DNA from: Bradyrhizobium sp. B124
GTDB lineage: Bacteria > Pseudomonadota > Alphaproteobacteria > Rhizobiales > Xanthobacteraceae
Length of the DNA: 64,000 bases
Assembly: GCF_038967635.1 (NCBI RefSeq)
Contig: NZ_CP152413.1
Location: forward strand, 2,542,001 to 2,606,000
Direction: 5' to 3'
The notes beneath the pieces were generated by a model, which ran no database searches, was not told the origin of the DNA, and saw only the letters and a program-made list of their open reading frames with translations. Below, in pieces: positions 1 to 8,529 of the stretch (position 1 is its first letter; each line of letters opens with the position of its first letter). Both the position numbers and the translations under genes were made by a program.

Positions 1-42
1 GTCATGCATATCTGACGGCGCTCCGCGGAGGCCGGCAGCCGC

Positions 43-1326
43 TCATTCGGCGGCCACCACCTTGCCCGGCACCACCGATTCGTTTGCCTCCTCGAACGGG
101 CGCTCGGGGTGCATCAGGAACGCCGAGAAACCACCGAGCAGCAGCAGCCCCATCGACATCAGGAACGGCAGGTACCAGTTCCCGGTGGCGTCGATGACGA
201 AGCCGGCAACCAGCGGCGAGACGATCGCCGCAAACGCCGAGCCGCTGTTCATGAGCCCGGCCGCGGTGCCGGAATATTTCGGCGCGATATCCATCGGGAT
301 CGACCACATCGGGCCGATCACGAGCTCGGCACAGAAGAAACCGGCCGACAGGCAGAGCGCGACCACCGTGATGTCGTGAACGAACAGGATCGGCATCAGC
401 GAGAGCAGCGCGCCAGCGAAACCCACGACAGTAACGCTAAGTCGCGCCAGCCGCACATTGCCGGTGCGTTCGAGGATGCGGTCGGAGATGACGCCGCCGA
501 CGCTGTCGCCGACGACGCCGGCAAAAAACACGCCGGATGCGAACAGCGCCGAGTTCTTCAGATCGAGGCTGTAGTTGTTCTTGAAGAACAGCGGCAGCCA
601 GTTGAGGTAGAGCCACAGGCACCAGCCGTAGCAGAAGTACGTCAACGTCACCGGCCACATCCGCTGCAACAGCGGGCCCCACGGCACCTTCGGCCGCTCG
701 CCTTGCGGCCGCGGCGGCAACGTCGCAAGCTCGGCCGCCGTGATGGAGCCATGGTCGCCCGGCTGGTTGCGGAAGTACCAGACCCACACAACACCCCAGA
801 TCAGACTGACAATGCCGAGCACCACGAAGGCGCCGCGCCATGTCAGCCACAGGATCAGGAGCGCGACCACCGGCGGGGTCACCGCGTTGCCGAGCCGTGC
901 AAAGGCGTGCGTCAGGCCTTGCGCGAAGCCGCGGCGGTTCGCGGGCGTCCAGTACTGCATCGCACGCGTCGCGGTCGGGAACGTCGCGCCTTCGCCGAAC
1001 CCCAGCGCGAAGCGCGCGACGAACAGCGCGGCGAGACCATGGACAAAGCCGGTCATGATGGTCGCCGCAGCCCAGATCATGCCGCACCAGAACAAGGTCT
1101 TGCGCGGCCCGAAACGATCGCCGACCCAGCCGCCGATCACCTGGAACAGCAGATACGGATAGGCGAAGGCCGAGAACACCAGGCCAAGCTCGGTGTTGGA
1201 CAGACCGAGCTCCTTCTGGATCTCGCTGGCCGCGGTGCCGATGTTGACGCGGTCGACATAGGTGATGAAATACATCACGCAGAGCATGGCCAACACGACA
1301 TGGGTGGCCTTGAACCGAAGCCTCAT
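43..1326 (-). CDS. MFS transporter, anion:cation symporter (ACS) type
   Basis: Predicted 427-residue inner-membrane permease with about 12 hydrophobic segments. The N-terminus runs straight into the first membrane helix and carries the YVDRVNIG sequence typical of ACS-family organic-anion symporters (hexuronate, glucarate, phthalate and tartrate carriers). GDRFGPRK, between helices 2 and 3, is the classical MFS loop motif. It follows the class V aminotransferase gene in the same direction after a 43-nt gap, so it is likely the uptake partner of that enzyme. The family is clear; the substrate, probably an organic acid, is inferred from context only. Confidence 0.9.
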   Translation of the reverse strand: MRLRFKATHVVLAMLCVMYFITYVDRVNIGTAASEIQKELGLSNTELGLVFSAFAYPYLLFQVIGGWVGDRFGPRKTLFWCGMIWAAATIMTGFVHGLAALFVARFALGFGEGATFPTATRAMQYWTPANRRGFAQGLTHAFARLGNAVTPPVVALLILWLTWRGAFVVLGIVSLIWGVVWVWYFRNQPGDHGSITAAELATLPPRPQGERPKVPWGPLLQRMWPVTLTYFCYGWCLWLYLNWLPLFFKNNYSLDLKNSALFASGVFFAGVVGDSVGGVISDRILERTGNVRLARLSVTVVGFAGALLSLMPILFVHDITVVALCLSAGFFCAELVIGPMWSIPMDIAPKYSGTAAGLMNSGSAFAAIVSPLVAGFVIDATGNWYLPFLMSMGLLLLGGFSAFLMHPERPFEEANESVVPGKVVAAE

Positions 1327-1369
1327 ATCCTTCCCCTCCCTGATCGGCGATTTTTAGTTGTCGGTGTCG

Positions 1370-2572
1370 CTACGTGCTGACCACCTTCAGATGCGACGAC
1401 GCGTTGCGTTGATCGCGCTGCTCGAGCAGCCGCATCGCCGCCTCGACGCCGCCCGAGCGGTGCGGCACGCCGGCAACCGACAGCCCCATCTCGACGCCGG
1501 TGAGCGCGCCGAGCAGCGTCAGCTCGTTACATTCGCCGAGATGACCGATGCGGAACACCTTGCCGGCGACCTTCGACAGGCCGGCACCGAGCGACATGTT
1601 GAAATTGTCGAGCACGGCCTTGCGGAACTGATCGGCATCATGGCCGGGCGGCATCATCACCGCGGTCAGCACCGGCGAGAATTCCGACGGCTCCTGGCAG
1701 AGATTCTCGAGCCCCCATTGATCGACGGCCGCGCGCGTCGCGGCGGCGAGCCGCCGATGGCGGGCGAACACGTTGTCCAGCCCCTCTTCCAGCAGCATCG
1801 CGATCGCCTCGCGCAACCCGTAGAGCAGGTTCGTCGCCGGCGTATAGGGGAAGAAGCCCTTGGCGTTCGGCTTCAGCATTTCCTCCCAATCGAAATAGGA
1901 GCGCGGCATCTTGTTGGTACGCGACGCGGCGCGGGCCTTCTCCGAAATGGCGTTGAAGCCGAGGCCGGGCGGCAGCATAAAACCCTTCTGCGAGCAGCTG
2001 ACGCTGACATCGACCTTCCACTCGTCGTGCCGGTAATCGACCGAGCCGAGCGAGGAAATGGTATCGACCATCAATAGCGCCGGATGCGCGGTGCGGTCGA
2101 TGGCGGCACGGATGTCGGCGATCCGGCTGGTCGCGCCGGTCGAGGTCTCGTTGTGGACGACCATCACCGCCTTGATGCTGTGCGCGGTGTCCGCGGCGAG
2201 CCTTGCTTCGATCAACGCAGGATCGGCGCCGCGCCGCCAATCACCGGCAATGAAGTCGACCTCGATGCCGAAGCGGCCAGCGAGCTGCCGCCACAGCGTG
2301 GCGAAGTGGCCGGTCTCGACCATCAGGACCTTGTCGCCGGGCGACAGCGTGTTGACGATCGCGGCTTCCCAGGCGCCGGTGCCCGACGACGGGAAGATCA
2401 CCACCGGGCCTGCGGTCTGGAAGATCTTGCCGCTTCCCTCAAGCACGGTGCGGCCAAGCTCGGCAAACTCCGCGCTCCGGTGGTCGATGACCGGCATGTC
2501 CATCGCGCGAAGAATGCGATCCGGGACGGGGCTCGGCCCTGGAATCTGCAGAAAATGGCGTCCTTGATGCAT
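1370..2572 (-). CDS. class V PLP aminotransferase, serine/alanine-glyoxylate type
   Basis: 400-residue enzyme of the alanine--glyoxylate/serine--glyoxylate aminotransferase group (fold type I, PLP-dependent). The PGPSPVP start is typical of the family, SGTGAWEAA (about residues 63-71) makes the phosphate-binding loop, D170 should pair with the pyridine nitrogen and K196 in SCSQKGF is the expected Schiff-base lysine. The reading frame is open far upstream, but the ATG at 2572 has a clear GGGAGG ribosome site and gives the usual family length. It is divergent from the GntR gene and followed by the MFS gene. It probably moves an amino group to or from glyoxylate or another 2-oxo acid; the real substrate is unknown. 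Confidence 0.9.
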   Translation of the reverse strand: MHQGRHFLQIPGPSPVPDRILRAMDMPVIDHRSAEFAELGRTVLEGSGKIFQTAGPVVIFPSSGTGAWEAAIVNTLSPGDKVLMVETGHFATLWRQLAGRFGIEVDFIAGDWRRGADPALIEARLAADTAHSIKAVMVVHNETSTGATSRIADIRAAIDRTAHPALLMVDTISSLGSVDYRHDEWKVDVSVSCSQKGFMLPPGLGFNAISEKARAASRTNKMPRSYFDWEEMLKPNAKGFFPYTPATNLLYGLREAIAMLLEEGLDNVFARHRRLAAATRAAVDQWGLENLCQEPSEFSPVLTAVMMPPGHDADQFRKAVLDNFNMSLGAGLSKVAGKVFRIGHLGECNELTLLGALTGVEMGLSVAGVPHRSGGVEAAMRLLEQRDQRNASSHLKVVST

Positions 2573-2704
2573 GAGAACCTCCCAATCGCCGGATTTCGGC
2601 TCCTTGGGTAGCCATTTTGCATTCATTTTTTGTATTTTCAATCCAATTTTGGTATTCGATTGTGGAGATCGACGCGACCGCGCCGGCAAATTATTGTTCA
2701 GAAT
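2573..2704. promoter_or_regulatory. divergent promoter region of aminotransferase and GntR genes
   Basis: This 132-nt AT-rich stretch separates two divergent starts. It holds two similar direct blocks, GTATTTTCAAT and GTATTCGATTG. The 9-mer ATTCGATTG (2654-2662) occurs again in inverse orientation as CAATCGAAT at 3493-3501, in front of the FAD oxidoreductase gene. FCD-type GntR regulators normally bind such sites next to their own gene, so this is a candidate operator; this is inference. Confidence 0.45.
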
Positions 2705-3457
2705 ATGAAATCTGCGATTCCCGAGACCGGGGTTCCGATCACCCCGCCCGCCGCCGGCAACGGCAGCGACCGCCAGGAGGCCTCGCTTCACGGCGAGATC
2801 CTGCTGCGGCTCCGCGACTACGTCGTGGAAGGCAACATTCCCGAGGGCGCCCGCGTTCCGGAACGCCAGCTGTGCGAAATGCTGGGGATCTCCAGGACGC
2901 CGCTGCGCGAGGCCCTTAAGGTGCTGGCCGCCGAAGGCCTGATCGAGCTCTTGCCCAATCGCGGCGCGCGGGTGCGCCAGCTCAGCCAGCGCGACCTCGA
3001 GGAACTGTTCGACGTCATGGCCGGGTTGGAGAGCCTCGCCGGACGGCTGGCATGCGAGAGCATTACGGACGAGGAAATCGCCGCGATCGAGCGGCTGCAC
3101 TACGAGATGTACGGTCACTATCTGCACCGCGACATGCACGGCTATTTCCAGACCAACCAGCAGATCCACGAGCGCATCGTCGCGGCCGCGCGCAACGAGA
3201 CGCTGAAGACGACCTACGCCAACTTCGCCGGCCGGATCCGGCGTGTGCGCTACTCCGCCAATTTCGCCCGCAAGCGGCAGCGCTGGGCCGAGGCGATGCG
3301 CGAGCACGAGGCGATCCTCGATGCGCTGCGCCGCCGCGCCGGAAGCGAGCTCAGCGACATCCTGTTCGCCCATCTGCGCAACAAGCGGGGCGCCGCCCTC
3401 GAGCACCTCGCCGAGGCGCCGGACGCCGCCCCAGAGACGACGCCTCAGGGCAGCTAG
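2705..3457 (+). CDS. GntR family transcriptional regulator, FCD subfamily
   Basis: 250-residue DNA-binding regulator. The winged helix occupies about residues 25-95, with PERQLCEMLGISRTPLREALK as the helix-turn-helix, followed by the ligand-binding FCD helical domain containing the conserved His and Arg/Asp positions (for example QQIHERIV). The ATG at 2705 is preferred to an upstream one because it leaves a normal GntR N-terminus. It lies between the divergent aminotransferase/MFS unit and the downstream FAD oxidoreductase, so it likely controls both according to the organic-acid substrate. Repressor or activator role cannot be read from sequence. Confidence 0.9.
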   Translation: MKSAIPETGVPITPPAAGNGSDRQEASLHGEILLRLRDYVVEGNIPEGARVPERQLCEMLGISRTPLREALKVLAAEGLIELLPNRGARVRQLSQRDLEELFDVMAGLESLAGRLACESITDEEIAAIERLHYEMYGHYLHRDMHGYFQTNQQIHERIVAAARNETLKTTYANFAGRIRRVRYSANFARKRQRWAEAMREHEAILDALRRRAGSELSDILFAHLRNKRGAALEHLAEAPDAAPETTPQGS

Positions 3458-3468
3458 TTGCTCATTTT

Positions 3469-3501
3469 GAATTCATAATGTAATTCTCGGCTCAATCGAA
3501 T
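3469..3501. promoter_or_regulatory. candidate GntR operator region before the FAD oxidoreductase
   Basis: Contains an inverted repeat GAATT-N8-AATTC at 3469-3486 and, just after it, CAATCGAAT (3493-3501), the reverse complement of a 9-mer in the divergent aminotransferase/GntR region. Position directly ahead of the oxidoreductase start fits an operator for the neighbouring GntR protein. Confidence 0.4.
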
Positions 3502-3519
3502 GAATAATTCCCGGGCAAT

Positions 3520-6500
3520 ATGGATTGCGCCGCGGATCACATCGGATCTGGGATGAAGAACGCCTCCTCGCTCGAACAGCGCCTGCGGTCCGAACTGACC
3601 GGCGACGTCTTTTTCGATGCCTTCAACCGCGGCCGCTACGCGACCGATGCCTCGTTCTACCAGATCATGCCGGCCGGCGTGGTGGTGCCGCGCACCGTCG
3701 ACGAGGCGCTGCGGACGCTGGCGATCGTCCGCGACGCCGGGCGGATCGTCACCCCGCGCGGCGGCGGCACCTCGCAATGCGGCCAAACCGTCAATGACGG
3801 CATCGTGGTCGACCTCTCCAAGCACCTGAACCGGATCCTCTCGCTCGACGTCGAGAACCGCATCTGCGTGGTCGAGCCCGGCATCGTGCTCGACGATCTC
3901 AACCGTCAGCTGAAGAAGCATGGGCTGTGGTTTCCGGTCGACGTCTCGACTGCGTCGCGCGCCACGATCGGCGGCATGGCCGGCAACAATTCCTGCGGCG
4001 GCCGCTCGTTGCGCTACGGCACCATGCGCGACAATACGCTGTCGATGGATGCGGCACTCGCCGACGGCACGCTGCTGCATTTCGGCGAGGTGCCGCGCGA
4101 CCTGACGCGGATCAATACTCCCGACAGCGGTGAGAGGCTGTTCCGCGACATGCTCGACCTCGGCGAGCGCGAGGCGGCCGAGATCGCAGACAAATTCCCC
4201 AAGGTGCAGCGCCGGGTCGGCGGCTATAATCTCGACGCGCTGGTGCCGCGCAACGCGCCGAACAACATGGCGCATCTTCTGGTCGGCTCGGAAGGCACCC
4301 TCGCCTTCACGACGCAGGTCGAGCTGAAGCTGTGGCCTGTCATCCGCAACAAGGCACTCGGCGTCTGCCATTTCGGCAGCTTCTACGAGGCGATGGATGC
4401 GGCCCAGCATCTGGTGAAGCTGCGGCCGATCGCTGTCGAGCTGGTCGATCGCACCATGATCGCGCTCGGCCGCGAGATCGCGATGTTCCAGCCGATCATT
4501 TCCGCCGCCGTGCGCGGCGACCCGGACGCGATCCTGGTGGTCGAGTTCGCCGAGGAAGATCGGGCCGACAACCTCGCCCGCCTGAAGCAGCTCGGCGAGC
4601 TGATGGCCGACCTCGGCTTCGGCTGGGACAAGCCGCAGCGCAAATGGGGCGGCGTGGTCGAGATCGTCGAGCCCGCGCTGCAATCCGGCATCGCCGATTT
4701 CCGCGCGGCCGGACTCAACGTCATGATGTCGATGAAGCAGGAGGGCAAGCCGGTCTCGTTCGTCGAGGATTGCGCGGTGCCGCTGCCGCATCTCGCCGAT
4801 TATACCGAACGGCTCAATGCCGTGTTCGCCAAGCACGGCACCCGCGGTACGATGTATGCGCACGCCTCCGAAGGTTGCCTGCATGTGCGCCCGGTGCTCA
4901 ACCTCAAGCTTGAGAAGGACGTCAAGGCAATGCGCGCCATTGCCGAGGAGGCCTTCGCGATGGTGCGCGAATACAAGGGCTCGCATTCCGGCGAGCACGG
5001 CGACGGCCTGGTGCGCTCGGAATTCCACGAGACCATGTTCGGCGCGCGCATCGTGGCAGATTTCCGCGAGATCAAGCAGCGCTTCGATCCGGACAATACG
5101 CTCAATCCGGGCAAGATCGTCGATCCGCCCAAGATGGACGACCGCTCGCTGTTTCGTTTTTCGCCGGACTATCGCGTCGGCGAATTGAAGACGGCGCTGG
5201 ACTGGTCGGCCTATCCCGGCGCCGGCGGCGGTTTCCAGGGCGCGGTCGAGATGTGCAACAACAACGGCGCCTGCCGGAAACTCGAAGGCGGCGTGATGTG
5301 CCCGTCCTATCGCGCGACGCGCAACGAGAAGGACGTTACCCGCGGCCGCGCCAACACGTTGCGGCTGGCGATCTCGGGCCAGTTGGGTGCGGACGCGCTG
5401 GCCTCCGACGAGATGATGGAGACGCTGAAACTTTGCGTCTCCTGCAAGGCCTGCCGCCATGAATGCCCGACCGGGGTCGACATGGCCAAGATGAAGATCG
5501 AGGTGCTGGCCGCCCGCGCCGCGACGCATGGCCTGTCGCTGCGCGACCGGCTGGTCGGCTATCTGCCGCGCTATGTCGATCTCGCCTCGCGCTTCGCGCC
5601 GCTCGCGAACTGGCGCAACAAGAGCCCGCTGCTACGCACGCTGTTCGAGAAGCTCGCCGGGATCAGCGCCAAGCGCGCGCTGCCGGCGTTTCGCCGCGAC
5701 ACCTTCCGGCCGGACGCCGAGGTGCTGGGTCCGCCTGAAGGGCGCGAAGTCGTGCTGTTCGCCGATACGTTCAACCGCGGCTATGAGCGGGAAAATCTCG
5801 ACGCCGCGATCGAGGTGCTGGTCGCCGGCGGCTACCGCGTGCATCTGCCCAAACCGTCGGACGGCCGCCGGCCGCCGTGCTGCGGACGGACGTTCCTGTC
5901 GGCGGGTCTGGTGGAGCAGGCCCGAGCCGAGCTCGACCGGCTGGTGGCGACCTACGCGCCGTTCGCGGCGCGCGGCGTGCCGATCATCGGTCTCGAGCCG
6001 AGCTGCCTGCTGACCCTGCGCGACGAGCTGCTGTCGCTGCGTTCGGATGACGCCGCGAAGGCCGTCAGCGCGCATGCCCTGCTGTTCGAGGAATTTCTGG
6101 TGCGCGAGGCCGAGGCTGGACGCCTCGCCCTGCCGCTCGGCGCGGTCGCGGGCAAGGCGGTCGTGCACGGTCATTGCCATCAAAAGTCTTTCGGCGCGTT
6201 CAAGCCGGTGGAGAAGGTGCTGCGCCTGGTGCCCGGTCTCGACGTCAAGACCATCGAGTCGAGCTGCTGCGGCATGGCCGGCGCGTTCGGCTATGGCGCG
6301 GACACCTATCAGGCCTCGATCGAGATGGCCGAGCTGTCGCTGCTGCCTGCGGTGCGTGGCGCGGATCAGGACACGCTGATCGTGGCCGACGGCACCTCCT
6401 GCCGGCACCAGATCAAGGACGGCAGCGGACGCACGCCGCTGCATGTCGCCAGCGTCTTGGCGATGAGCCTGAAACGTGCGACATCGAAATCCGACCAATC

Positions 6501-6531
6501 ATTGCCGACAAAGGAAGAGGCCCATGGCTGA
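3520..6531 (+). CDS. FAD-linked oxidase fused to 4Fe-4S and CCG domains (2-hydroxy-acid dehydrogenase type)
   Basis: 1003-residue fusion resembling GlcD/DLD plus GlcF in one chain (YdiJ/Dld-II-like). Residues about 45-190 are the FAD-binding PCMH-type domain (PRGGGTSQCGQ, then GNNSCGGRSLRYG), about 215-545 the FAD-oxidase C-terminal domain with HSGEHGDG. Two 4Fe-4S motifs follow: a C579-containing block and CVSCKACRHECP starting at C639. Two cysteine-rich CCG motifs sit at C787-C788 and C916-C917. It should oxidise a D-2-hydroxy acid and pass electrons to the quinone pool at the inner membrane. An alternative start is the ATG at 3553. The next gene, GlcG-like, overlaps its 3' end by 8 nt, indicating coupled translation. 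Substrate is not identifiable. Confidence 0.92.
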   Translation: MDCAADHIGSGMKNASSLEQRLRSELTGDVFFDAFNRGRYATDASFYQIMPAGVVVPRTVDEALRTLAIVRDAGRIVTPRGGGTSQCGQTVNDGIVVDLSKHLNRILSLDVENRICVVEPGIVLDDLNRQLKKHGLWFPVDVSTASRATIGGMAGNNSCGGRSLRYGTMRDNTLSMDAALADGTLLHFGEVPRDLTRINTPDSGERLFRDMLDLGEREAAEIADKFPKVQRRVGGYNLDALVPRNAPNNMAHLLVGSEGTLAFTTQVELKLWPVIRNKALGVCHFGSFYEAMDAAQHLVKLRPIAVELVDRTMIALGREIAMFQPIISAAVRGDPDAILVVEFAEEDRADNLARLKQLGELMADLGFGWDKPQRKWGGVVEIVEPALQSGIADFRAAGLNVMMSMKQEGKPVSFVEDCAVPLPHLADYTERLNAVFAKHGTRGTMYAHASEGCLHVRPVLNLKLEKDVKAMRAIAEEAFAMVREYKGSHSGEHGDGLVRSEFHETMFGARIVADFREIKQRFDPDNTLNPGKIVDPPKMDDRSLFRFSPDYRVGELKTALDWSAYPGAGGGFQGAVEMCNNNGACRKLEGGVMCPSYRATRNEKDVTRGRANTLRLAISGQLGADALASDEMMETLKLCVSCKACRHECPTGVDMAKMKIEVLAARAATHGLSLRDRLVGYLPRYVDLASRFAPLANWRNKSPLLRTLFEKLAGISAKRALPAFRRDTFRPDAEVLGPPEGREVVLFADTFNRGYERENLDAAIEVLVAGGYRVHLPKPSDGRRPPCCGRTFLSAGLVEQARAELDRLVATYAPFAARGVPIIGLEPSCLLTLRDELLSLRSDDAAKAVSAHALLFEEFLVREAEAGRLALPLGAVAGKAVVHGHCHQKSFGAFKPVEKVLRLVPGLDVKTIESSCCGMAGAFGYGADTYQASIEMAELSLLPAVRGADQDTLIVADGTSCRHQIKDGSGRTPLHVASVLAMSLKRATSKSDQSLPTKEEAHG

Positions 6532-6952
6532 GCTCACTCTCGAAACCGCCCGCAAGATTCTGGATGCCGCGCTCGCCAAGGGCGTCGAGAAGAAGCTCAA
6601 GCCGCTGGTGGTCACCATCCTCGACGCCCGCGGCGCCGTGAAGGTCACGGCGGCGCAGGACGGCACCAGCCTGATGCGGGCGGAGATCGCCCACGGCAAG
6701 GCCTATGGCGCGCTGGCGCTCGGGATGGGATCGCGGGCGCTGTTTCAGCGCGCGCAGGAGCAGGCCTATTTCATCGACAGCGTGAACACGCTGGCGCAGG
6801 GCCGGCTGGTGCCGGTCCCCGGCGGCGTCCTGATCATGGACGGCTCGACCCTGCTCGGCGCCGTCGGCGTCAGCGGCGACACCTCAGACAATGACGAGAT
6901 CTGCGCCGTAGCCGGCATCGAAGCCGCTGGCCTGAAGGCCAACGCGGGCTAA
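6524..6952 (+). CDS. GlcG/HbpS family (DUF336) protein
   Basis: 142-residue protein of the heme-degrading/heme-binding-domain family that includes GlcG of the glycolate operon. It begins with the family pattern of an amphipathic helix (LETARKILDAALAKG) followed by VVTILDARG and ends in GVSGDTSDNDEICAVAGIEA, the conserved C-terminal signature. Start at 6524 is supported by an AAGGAAGAGG ribosome site inside the end of the preceding gene. Its exact biochemical role in glycolate-type operons is unsettled. Here it probably serves the FAD/Fe-S oxidoreductase encoded just upstream. Confidence 0.88.
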   Translation: MAELTLETARKILDAALAKGVEKKLKPLVVTILDARGAVKVTAAQDGTSLMRAEIAHGKAYGALALGMGSRALFQRAQEQAYFIDSVNTLAQGRLVPVPGGVLIMDGSTLLGAVGVSGDTSDNDEICAVAGIEAAGLKANAG

Positions 6953-7011
6953 TCCGCTCCACTTCGCTCCAGCGGTCTTTGGAGTCAGTGAGCCTGGGGA
7001 GCTGATGCTGT

Positions 7012-7038
7012 CGATGATGCCGATAGCTGGCATCATCG
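7012..7038. terminator. strong hairpin between convergent genes
   Basis: Perfect 10-bp stem CGATGATGCC / GGCATCATCG with a 7-nt loop, between the end of the GlcG-like gene and the convergent secreted-protein gene. It has no U-tract, so it may act as a 3'-end stabiliser or a weak bidirectional terminator. Confidence 0.4.
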
Positions 7039-7083
7039 TGGTGTTCCGGGGAACCGAGCGAAAATTGTCTCGTTGCTGCTTCC

Positions 7084-7689
7084 CTATTCGCACCACCCGG
7101 ACAAAATCATCACGAGCGCGACCGTATCTGGATTTGGCGCCGGTGCGAGCGTCGCGCCCTCGGCTCTCCACGCCATCTCAATATTCGGAACACCGTTCAC
7201 TAGACCGACCGGTGCATGGACGATCAATGTCGACATGTAGCCGCCATCGAAGATCGGTGAGAGCGCCCATGTCGAACCCGGAGCGCGAAACCAGGCGTAG
7301 ACCGTCGCGGTCCACTGGTTCGGACCAGTGATGTAGGAGTTACCGGTCAGGATGACCTCCTTCGCTGTGGCGGGAATGTTGAACTGGGGCCAAAGCGGGA
7401 TTTGTGTCCATGTGTTCGCGCAGGCATCCTTCGGACCTGTTCCATCCGAACAAGTCGCTGGCGTTGTGTTCGGCGCGAAGTTGCATGGATGAAATTCATA
7501 GGGAGTGCCGTCATACCCCGGGCACACGCCCCAATTCGGCAAGCTCGTATTGTTGAACACGATGGTCGGGTCGCGGACATTGTTCGGATTGAAGTGCCAT
7601 GTCGTGCAGGTGTTGGTCCAGTTGGTCTGAGCTGCAAACGCTGGCGCGAAAGCGAGCCACGTGACAAGCGTGACGATCAATTTACGCAT
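7084..7689 (-). CDS. secreted hypothetical protein
   Basis: 201 residues starting with a clear Sec signal peptide (MRKLIVTLVTWLAFAPAFA, cleavage near residue 19-20). The mature part is rich in Asn, Thr, Trp and Pro and has about six cysteines that could pair in the periplasm. The pattern of beta-prone stretches (EVILTGNSYI, WTATVYAWFRA) suggests a small beta-sandwich. I do not recognise the family. It lies in a block of exported proteins whose codon and residue use differs from the flanking metabolic genes, which suggests acquired DNA. Confidence 0.7.
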   Translation of the reverse strand: MRKLIVTLVTWLAFAPAFAAQTNWTNTCTTWHFNPNNVRDPTIVFNNTSLPNWGVCPGYDGTPYEFHPCNFAPNTTPATCSDGTGPKDACANTWTQIPLWPQFNIPATAKEVILTGNSYITGPNQWTATVYAWFRAPGSTWALSPIFDGGYMSTLIVHAPVGLVNGVPNIEMAWRAEGATLAPAPNPDTVALVMILSGWCE

Positions 7690-7812
7690 CTACGGCTTCC
7701 ATCCTCGACGATGATGATGCTGACAGAGCCTGTTCTCACGAACAATGCTCGCGAACTGCCTCGTTGACCTCATGACTAGTGCCTTCGTGTCACGGCACCT
7801 GCAGGCCTGTCT

Positions 7813-8153
7813 TCATGGACAAGCAACGTTTTTCGCCGCCGCGTCGACCCAGCGATCCGAGCGCTTGTAGTAGGAATAGCCGTTTGAATTTGCCGCCTGA
7901 ATGGAGAGATTTCCGGGCTGGGTCGGATCTCCATAGCAAGCAAGCGTCCCCACCGAGTCAGCTGGGTCGCAAGTTGGCCTTGAGCTGCATCAAACTGAGC
8001 TTCCGTCGTCTGCGTCGCAGCCGACGCGATCTGATTGAGCTGGTTCGTAGAAAAGAATTGCAGTTGCAAACCTGGTTGCGAACTAGATGGCGCAGACGCC
8101 TTCACAGAGAAGCTCAATACGCAAAGCACAAACGTCAGCACCAGCCTGAGCAT
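7813..8153 (-). pseudogene. frameshifted small exported protein
   Basis: The first about 65 codons encode a signal peptide (MLRLVLTFVLCVLSFSVKASA) and a helical segment. Around 7955 the sense continues in another frame, giving GTLACYGDPTQPGNLSIQAA and then a Tyr/Lys-rich end closing with NVACP and a TGA at 7813-7815. Adding one base restores a 113-residue secreted protein with two cysteines; without it the frame runs on into low-complexity arginine-rich sequence. Either a real inactivating frameshift or an assembly error. Family not recognised. Confidence 0.6.
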
Positions 8154-8529
8154 TGGATCCCTCGCGATGGCTTAGAGAGATTTCAAACTCTTCTTGTTTC
8201 GATCCAAATATTCTATCTATAATTGATTGTCTGCACACAATCATCCAAATGTTGTAACAGTATGATGACAGGACAGAAGAGATCGCCGCTGGTTGTCTAC
8301 ATGAGAAGTGGCTCGATCATCTACGAAGCCTTGAGAAGCCAGCGTCGTGGATCTGACATTTGCGTAAACTAGCCGAACGCTCGCGTAGCCTAGTGTCGCA
8401 CGCGTATTTGGCGATTGAAGTCCCTCCCTCAAATCCTCGTTCTTTATCCTGATCAACTTCTGCTTTGGACAATACGACAAGCGGCTACGCACTTCCGTGC
8501 ATCAATCCGAGATCTACAGGACAGCAAAA
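8154..8529. other. AT-richer intergenic region
   Basis: About 376 nt between two divergent exported-protein genes. It is visibly richer in A and T than the surroundings and presumably holds both promoters. I see no RNA gene or convincing coding frame in it. Confidence 0.5.

Noticed and set aside
109..1380. Long open frame on the plus strand opposite the MFS gene
   Set aside because: Translation is Arg/His/Glu-rich without any domain and mirrors the codon bias of the real gene on the other strand; an antisense shadow of GC-rich DNA.
2573..3406. N-terminal extension of the aminotransferase frame
   Set aside because: It would run through the divergent GntR gene; the ATG at 2572 has a strong ribosome site and gives the family length.
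3454..5529. 691-codon open frame on the minus strand opposite the FAD oxidoreductase
   Set aside because: No recognisable domain, extreme His/Arg/Gly content, and the plus strand encodes a complete well-conserved enzyme.
8241..8492. Minus-strand open frame of 83 codons
   Set aside because: Lies in AT-richer promoter DNA, has no ribosome site, and its translation looks random.
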